Positions 60,701 through 64,000 of a stretch of 64,000 bases of DNA are shown here, one piece after another. The DNA is taken from NCBI GenBank assembly GCA_034231615.1, contig CM067318.1, positions 39,780,769-39,844,768 on the forward strand, given 5' to 3'. The position numbers and the translations under genes were made by a program. The stretch is from Meghimatium bilineatum. Taxonomy: Eukaryota > Mollusca > Gastropoda > Stylommatophora > Philomycidae. Numbering within the stretch: position 1 is the first letter of the stretch; the number at the start of each line of letters is the position of its first letter. The notes beneath the pieces are model-generated. The model was not told where the DNA came from. It saw only the letters and a list, made by a program, of their open reading frames with translations, and did no database searches.

Positions 60701-62655
60701 TATATAAGAATCCTTTAGAGGAACCACCACCAGAAGTATGGCGAACAGAAAAGTCAAATAATATATTTGGGTATCTAAAGAGGGCTGTTACTTTCAATAT
60801 TGAGAATCTGCAACGACAAAAGGTTCTAGTCTTTGGGGAGAGTCAATGTGGTAAAACCTGTTTAGTAACAGCACTAACTCTTAGAAAATCCTTCTTGGTT
60901 GGCGGACCACAGGATAAAACAAGGCTTCTACATCAAACAATATGGGTGACTGACAATAAGGTTGAGTTTGTCTTCAACGACTTTGGTGGAGACAATGTTT
61001 ATAGAACACTCTATAGGATGTTCTTGGACAATAAGGCTTTAGTACTGGTTGTGTACAATTCTGCAACGCTGTGTGAAGAGAATTTCTACAGCTGCATTGG
61101 CCAGTGGCTTGATATGTTAAGTGCCAGCTCTCCTGGAGCGATCGTGAAGATAGTTGGAACACATGCAGATCTACTGCATGCAAATATGGATAAAGATGAA
61201 AAGGAAGAACAACTTGACAACGATCACAAGCTTAAATTGGCTGAAAATTCTACAGATGATGCTGAAAATGGTGATTTATCACTTATAAACCCACAGTCAA
61301 CAATTATTAGAACTGTTAGTAATAGTACATCTTCAGTTACAGAAAATAAAGAAATAATTTATGATTTACTGCATAAATACTTGAACTTAAAAGATGCCAA
61401 AACAAGAGCAGAGTTGGAATCACTAGAGAATGACATTAAGAAAGTAGAAAAATCTGGTCAAATGAAGGTGAATGAGGCATCACTAATGATGCTGAGAGTG
61501 AGAGAGAAGAAACTGAAAGACATTCTACAAAATCCTCTAAAAATTCTGCCAGAAATCAGTTTTATAAGCTCTGCTAGAAGTCTGGAAGGAATTCACAAGC
61601 TAACTGATGAACTGGAACTTCTTGCTATTGACAAAACCATTTTCCCACATAACCAGCGATTCATTCCTGGCCACTGGAAACAGCTATCGCTGATACTGAA
61701 ACAAAGAAAAGGGTTTTACCTATACTGGGATGATGTTCAAAACATTGCAGAGAGGTTTAATGTAAAAAATGAGGAACTCAGAGAGTGTATCAACCATCTA
61801 CATGGCATTGCTGATGTCATCTGGTTCTGTGACGATTCTGCACTGTCCCAGATAGTTTTTCACAAACCTAAAGTACTTGTAAACATTATTACGTCTCTAT
61901 ATAGACATGACAGTACTGATTTCTTGAACTATGATAACAAAGCATTTCTTTGTAAAGGTAGAATGAACAGTCAGCAGTTCCAAGAATGTGCTGAAATCTT
62001 TACCCATACCGGAGCGATATCTAGGCCTCTACTAAACTGCTTCCTGTTCCAGTTCAACTTCAACAATGATGATATTGCTCAGCTATTAGAACTTCTACCC
62101 CTTCTTGAAATCAGCTACTCTGTACCAGAGCCTGATGTACCAACTGGACATTTATACAACCGTCCTTTGATGGTCCTTCCATGGTACAATAAGGACACAG
62201 ATATGGCTCTTCTGAAAAAGGTATGGTCTGACCCTAAAGAAGAAACTGTCAAAGAGCTAGTAGTCTTTTACACCTTTCCATTCTTCTACCCCCCTGAAAT
62301 CATTCCATGTTTATCAGTCCAGATACAAGATTTTGTGGATGAGAGATTGGACTGGAAAGATTTCATATATGCCAGCAGAGATACACAGAAAATGTTGCTC
62401 TATCACACAACTGAAGGCGACCGCATGCTCCATCATACAGCGGGAGATAGCATGTTCCATCATACAACTGCAGAAGATAACAATCTCCTGACTATTCTAG
62501 TCCGTGGCTCAGATTTCTCTGAGACACATACTTTCATGGAAGAGCTTGTGAATCTGGTAAACATGCAGTTACTCAGATATCCTGGCCTGTACTGGAAGCT
62601 GACAATTCCTATGGGAGTTGGCAACCTCAAAAATGTCACTGGCAGCTCTTGTTAG
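45494..62655 (+). CDS. LRR-ROC-COR protein (MFHAS1-like ROCO GTPase), complete
   Basis: Seven exons join in frame: 45494-45752, 47791-47901, 49944-50212, 54698-54900, 56758-56956, 58416-58644 and 60503-62655. The CDS is 3423 nt, about 1140 residues. All junctions are GT-AG and all phases agree. Layout: residues 1-86 Ser/Pro/Lys-rich and probably disordered; about 87-490 leucine-rich repeats of the LxxLxLxxNxLxxLPxxI type; from about 525 a Roc GTPase domain with P-loop GESQCGKTC (535-543), DFGG switch II (583-586) and THAD in the G4 position (643-646); then a COR domain to the stop. No kinase follows, which fits the MFHAS1 class rather than LRRK. MFHAS1 proteins are cytosolic and are linked to innate immune signalling; human MFHAS1 is about 1050 residues. 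A charged insert of about 130 residues follows the G4 motif. Function in this animal is inference. Confidence 0.93.
46695..47305. repeat. 35-37-bp minisatellite, about 17 copies
   Basis: Unit ttgatcctgacagacagtta aatccctttataacaac. A block of about six units (46718-46930) was copied as a whole: the same series of variants recurs about 212 bp further. Confidence 0.94.
47322..47402 (+). mobile_element. tRNA-like SINE head
   Basis: Gctagtagcacagtgtactt (A box region) and tctggttcaaatcacatg (B box) with correct spacing. Confidence 0.5.
47410..47790. other. ROCO gene intron 1, nothing recognised
   Basis: Unique AT-rich sequence up to the acceptor of exon 2. Confidence 0.4.
47791..47901 (+). CDS. 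ROCO gene exon 2: first leucine-rich repeat
   Basis: 111 nt, acceptor ttcataatcag, donor gtgagt, phase 1 in and out. Encodes DDKRNETINVPELTQSGLEI, then a leucine-rich-like run ending SIPFNILA. Its last 23 bases and the donor are the first unit of the minisatellite that fills the start of intron 2. Confidence 0.85.
47879..48450 (+). repeat. Minisatellite derived from an exon end and its splice donor
   Basis: The first unit, catacctttcaatattttgg caggtgagtt, is the end of ROCO exon 2 plus donor. It is followed by about 17 more units of 24-32 bp such as catacctttcaatcttatga caggtgagtgat. At least five later units keep an exact CAG|GTGAGT. Short units lack the ggtgagt part. Confidence 0.93.
48385..49100. 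repeat. 365-bp tandem duplication, two copies
   Basis: Sequence around 48447-48735 recurs 365 bp further right (e.g. atggatgaatggatagttgc at 48547 and 48912) with no difference seen. The unit includes the end of the exon-derived array, a LINE 3' tail (cccctacgatcctgatgggt) and the first two units of the 39-bp array. Confidence 0.93.
49012..49290. repeat. 39-bp minisatellite, about 7 copies
   Basis: Unit gcagatcttaatcactgtga gatccacacatctgagatt. Length divides by three, giving false ORFs on both strands. Two more units are at 48650-48735 through the duplication above. Confidence 0.93.
49420..49665 (+). mobile_element. LINE RNase H fragment
   Basis: Reads CPSHAGVRGNERIAMM with frame breaks, then LKRDRT, typical of the end of a LINE RNase H domain. 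Confidence 0.6.
49944..50212 (+). CDS. ROCO gene exon 3: leucine-rich repeats
   Basis: 269 nt, acceptor tctgaattaatag, donor gtaaac, phase 1 in, 0 out. Encodes KDVGHLILTSNNLRSIPTDI, MKHLEKLDISKNGI, then LPEEMAQLVNLTELYISECN and MTRLKILDISRNK, i.e. about three and a half LRRs. One repeat has an insert with CMSSTDYSG. Confidence 0.92.
50690..50800 (+). mobile_element. tRNA-like SINE head
   Basis: cgatagcacagtggttagct is an A box region; gcagaatcgactccatg a decayed B box. Confidence 0.6.
50818..52442. repeat. 16-bp satellite with composite higher-order units
   Basis: Basic unit atgtcaagctagcctc, repeated 2-7 times, then a 22-bp spacer-like unit atgaaacattttgcaatgta aag, then again. About 17 such composite blocks. 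A gctagc palindrome occurs in nearly every unit. Variants (catc, ctta) mark repeated blocks, e.g. 51410-51560 and 51905-52060. Confidence 0.96.
52785..53070. repeat. 36-bp minisatellite, about 8 copies
   Basis: Unit gactcaagatgagggattaa tttaatatgacttatt. Produces an artificial 132-residue minus-strand ORF. Confidence 0.93.
53180..53395 (+). other. Possible decayed LINE segment
   Basis: Reads MVEMGVTRGEGRKCSFSG and later WLTEQQAEHIWECPQC in one region. The W..C..C pattern resembles the zinc-binding stretch after LINE RNase H, but evidence is weak. Confidence 0.35.
53465..53800. repeat. About 59-bp minisatellite, 5-6 copies
   Basis: Unit tgaagtaatggtcggtagaa agaggatcgtgaatagaaag ttagaactaattgtcact, with a longer two-unit repeat. 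Confidence 0.92.
54090..54425 (+). mobile_element. LINE 5' coding fragment (APE-type endonuclease start)
   Basis: NVNIATRNVRSLTQSYKLDI, MNVNILGMSEMRWTGAGEIQ and VIYSGGQKHKRGVGILLDTE match the N-terminal endonuclease of LINEs often labelled craniofacial development protein 2-like. The frame is open for 124 codons and is cut off shortly before the dispersed element at 54441. Confidence 0.9.
54441..54600 (+). mobile_element. Short dispersed element, full copy
   Basis: Plus-strand copy of the 155-bp family, with a single internal ccattgtcctgctacaagag. Located between the truncated LINE and exon 4 of the ROCO gene, whose acceptor is 97 bp further. Confidence 0.88.
54698..54900 (+). CDS. ROCO gene exon 4: leucine-rich repeats
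   Basis: 203 nt, acceptor aactttctcaacag, donor gtaaat, phase 0 in, 2 out. Encodes LLPEVSQLVNLVRLNLQQTN, SLPPEIAYCQELEEIYLWGN and LPETLSEMPKLKVVALNY. It has no start codon in a position that would make it visible as an ORF. It completes the LRR left open by exon 3. Confidence 0.93.
55340..55475. repeat. 44-bp minisatellite, 3 copies
   Basis: Unit aaaggcatgggttgtgtttg ggggttattgttgcatcctg tctt. Confidence 0.92.
56030..56610 (-). mobile_element. LINE 3' fragment
   Basis: Minus strand contains ERFYHGGKISRKVNKRQIKT-like, TDGHRILKHQKGRIEESLLL and other C-terminal LINE pieces with many breaks; also a CHYFSMATHGCETxAM-type piece near 56360. Confidence 0.65.
56758..56956 (+). CDS. ROCO gene exon 5: irregular LRR segment
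   Basis: 199 nt, acceptor tatttcctctag, donor gtagta, phase 2 in, 0 out. Encodes NFCGVVDPYMENLLKKGQIK, then FELPALEVLDLENTKLNTLP and LKEFYLCKNFLQ. The first 25 residues break the repeat pattern before it resumes. Confidence 0.88.
57170..57428. repeat. 20-bp minisatellite, about 13 copies
   Basis: Unit acagctatgtgacaggtaaa. Lies in intron 5 of the ROCO gene. Confidence 0.94.
57430..58080. other. ROCO intron 5, little recognised
   Basis: The part 57500-57650 shares short blocks with 33530-33620 (ggataggccagcacc-like and accatgcatgg); the rest is unique. Confidence 0.35.
58085..58147. repeat. 18-bp repeat, about 3 copies
   Basis: Unit attgaaagtaccatatat. Confidence 0.9.
58150..58385 (+). mobile_element. 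LINE 3' end, second family
   Basis: Reads RGGEQEVGRDTSGRVTSRDG in one frame and LKDMIPC-, RQRYKWESNITRWT-like in another, as at 27140-27375. Ends 30 bp before the acceptor of ROCO exon 6. Confidence 0.7.
58416..58644 (+). CDS. ROCO gene exon 6: leucine-rich repeats
   Basis: 229 nt, acceptor ttttaattaacag, donor gtaagc, phase 0 in, 1 out. Encodes regular repeats: IYNLKHLQILDMSNNLLSSL, LIGLKVLRLATNSIETIP and LTQLEEFNISQNRIQRLP. Confidence 0.95.
58678..58772. repeat. 23-bp repeat, about 4 copies
   Basis: Unit ccttaaggataattaaactg tca, directly after ROCO exon 6. Confidence 0.88.
58950..59560 (+). mobile_element. LINE RNase H fragment with downstream zinc-like motif
   Basis: KMWASLQKLTLIFVPGHEGK, then shifted LASLITSTDGHGQ-like and LWMCLVCKEDNQH-like pieces, the usual RNase H end plus CxxC..H region of LINEs. 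Many stops. Confidence 0.75.
59565..60320. other. ROCO intron 6, nothing recognised
   Basis: Unique sequence with an (at)n run at 60298-60312. Confidence 0.4.
60322..60457. repeat. 68-bp tandem duplication before the last ROCO exon
   Basis: ttggttattacatatatatt aagtcggtccgggccaagtt ttatgacaagatttgact.. twice, with two differences. A relative (cggtccggaccaaattgtta) is at 3949-3990. Confidence 0.9.
60503..62655 (+). CDS. ROCO gene last exon: final LRRs, Roc GTPase and COR
   Basis: 2153 nt in one exon from acceptor tttttttcccctgtag to TAG. It opens with two to three LRRs (LMALQVLILAGNKIQTLP, LTHLKTLDLTNNEMRSLP), then VWRTEKSNNIFGYLKRA as the linker, the Roc domain with GESQCGKTC and NDFGGDN, and a charged acidic/basic insert around 61190-61540. 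The COR part includes FIPGHWKQL, YLYWDDVQNIAERF, LHGIADVIWFCDD and VFHKPKVLVNIITSLYRHD. It ends VGNLKNVTGSSC. Roc and COR on one exon is what sets the reading frame for the whole gene. Confidence 0.96.
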
Positions 62656-62656
62656 T

Positions 62657-62950
62657 TTATAGACAAGTTATTACTCCTCTCTCTCTATAGTTCTTTGATG
62701 TAGATGTTCTTATTATTATAGGTGTTCGTAGTAAGCCATGCCTCTTGACCGTCCAGCTAGATGTAACAAGATAGGTGCAGGTGAAACTGAAAAATAGTGG
62801 AAGACTTCTGGCAATTTGAAAGATACGAAAATACAAGAAGTCCCTCATCTTTTGACTTTCTTCATTCCTGTTCATACTGCAACTGATTTTTCTTGAGTTC
62901 AAATTTAAATTCCTGATCATCTGCGTACTCGCAGACATCAAAAAGAATAA
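62657..62950 (-). mobile_element. Probable LINE fragment after the ROCO stop
   Basis: Minus-strand frame with CTYLVTSSWTVKRHGLLRTP and KMRDFLYFRIFQIARSLPLF. It resembles a LINE reverse transcriptase segment with breaks, but could also overlap the 3' UTR of the ROCO gene. Confidence 0.4.
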
Positions 62951-62959
62951 CTCTCAAAA

Positions 62960-63115
62960 TCAGATGTGTTCAGCCATAGATTCGAATCAAACAGCGACTA
63001 AGCGCATTTTCGTTTCTCTGAACTACATCCTGCTAGAAATCTCGTGGAACCATTCTGCTACATGAGAGGTACAGTTGGGAGTTTTTGAACGACGCACACC
63101 AACAAAAATAAAACA
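62960..63115 (+). mobile_element. Short dispersed element, decayed copy
   Basis: tcagatgtgttcagccatag, ctgaactacatcctgctaga aatctcgtgg, and gggagtttttgaacgac follow the order of the 155-bp family. Confidence 0.7.
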
Positions 63116-63499
63116 TCATAATAGACATTCTTTTCATTACCATCTTTGCTTGCGAAAGAATAACATTACCATTTTATCATCCTATATACAAATATATAAT
63201 AGGAGGGACTACCAAAAAAGATATAACACAATTGAGGAAAAGTGAAAACATGCAGTAGCAAAGTGATGTTTCATATATCACAAGAAACACACAAATTCAA
63301 TGTTCCAACCAACATGACCTACTTCTTTATCTTCTATATTGCGTCATTTGCAGAATGTTGTCCTCATTATCTATCTATCTATGTTCCTTCAGTGCCAAAC
63401 ACGGCGCATAGTGCAGAAACCATAGCTCTCCAGTTTGAGCGATATGATGCTACCGTGTGTAGTTCTTGTATGTTACTGAGGCCCATAGTAATACCATCT

Positions 63500-64000
63500 T
63501 TGATGGTGTTCTGCTAAGAGTCTTTCTTGGTCTTCTTCTGCCATTTGGTACCTATTTTAATGTTTGTAGTAGCAGTCTGTTTTCACTCATTCTAAGTACA
63601 TGTCTGATATAAGGCCATCGTTTTCTTCTTATTGTTATAGAAAAATATTGCTGTTTGGTGTCTACTCTTTGGTGTTGTCACTGCCACTTTGTAAGCTTCC
63701 TGGTTCTATGCAAGCCGTTCAACCTCTTCCAGTGTCATATTCAAAAGATCTTCGATATCTTATGTCCATAATAGTCTTGGTCTGTCTCTTGTTCTCAACT
63801 TTTCCCTTCATGATTAATCTTTCTAAAAAACTGAGTCACTGAGTCTCTTTATATGTCCAAAATATGTTAGCTAGCATTTTTTGGATAGTTTTGAGGAGAC
63901 AGTCTTCTTCTATCTTTGCAAACGCCTGCATTGGCTCATCTATCTTTCCATGATATTCTTAGAACCTTCTATAACATTTCATTTCAAATGCTGATATTGT
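63500..64000 (-). mobile_element. LINE 3' fragment, runs off the window
   Basis: Minus strand has FEMKCYRRF-like, YHGKIDEPMQAF, KMLANIFWTYKE, RLIMKGKVENKRQTKTIMDI pieces, a LINE C-terminal end with frame breaks. Confidence 0.75.

Noticed and set aside
62656-64000. Kinase or other domain exons continuing the ROCO gene (LRRK-like)
   Set aside because: The frame stops at 62655 after the COR part, and downstream sequence is LINE and dispersed-element remains on both strands.

Overview
The window is nuclear DNA from an invertebrate animal. It is AT-rich, has spliced genes with GT-AG introns, and carries several retroelement families (non-LTR LINEs with C-terminal reverse transcriptase or RNase H pieces, a Penelope-like element, tRNA-derived SINEs) plus one hAT-type MITE. 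The element mix and the LRR-ROC-COR gene would suit a marine invertebrate, perhaps a lophotrochozoan, but the phylum cannot be fixed from this sequence alone.

Two protein-coding genes can be assembled exon by exon, with matching splice phases at every junction. On the minus strand, nine exons between 37036 and 2067 encode the C-terminal 408 residues, including the stop, of a lipase maturation factor most like LMF2, an ER membrane protein needed for folding secreted lipases. Its 5' exons were not found. On the plus strand, seven coding exons between 45494 and 62655 encode a complete protein of about 1140 residues: a basic low-complexity N-terminus, leucine-rich repeats, a Roc GTPase domain and a COR domain with no kinase, i.e. 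a MFHAS1-like ROCO protein. The two genes lie on opposite strands with 5' ends facing each other across roughly 37-45 kb. Nothing in the sequence links their functions.

The rest is intron and intergenic DNA packed with tandem repeats. About 35 separate arrays were seen, with units of roughly 16 to 106 bp. The largest are a 44/46-bp satellite at 22.24-25.05 kb with higher-order order, a 25-bp array at 38.64-41.26 kb, a 16-bp array at 50.82-52.44 kb, a 50-bp array at 30.75-31.70 kb and a 40-bp array at 10.61-11.17 kb. Most long ORFs without introns here are these arrays read through where the unit length divides by three.

The most interesting points concern how arrays arise. One intronic array (47.88-48.45 kb) begins with the last bases of an LRR exon and its 5' splice site, so it strings together copies of a coding end plus splice donor. 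A 43-bp duplication copies the end and donor of an LMF2 exon. A dispersed element of about 155 bp has expanded internally at two separate loci, at nearly the same place, into a 40-bp and a 33-bp minisatellite. Two Penelope-like tails lie as an inverted pair carrying a hammerhead-like motif. No CRISPR, bacterial operon or clearly new enzymatic system was found.
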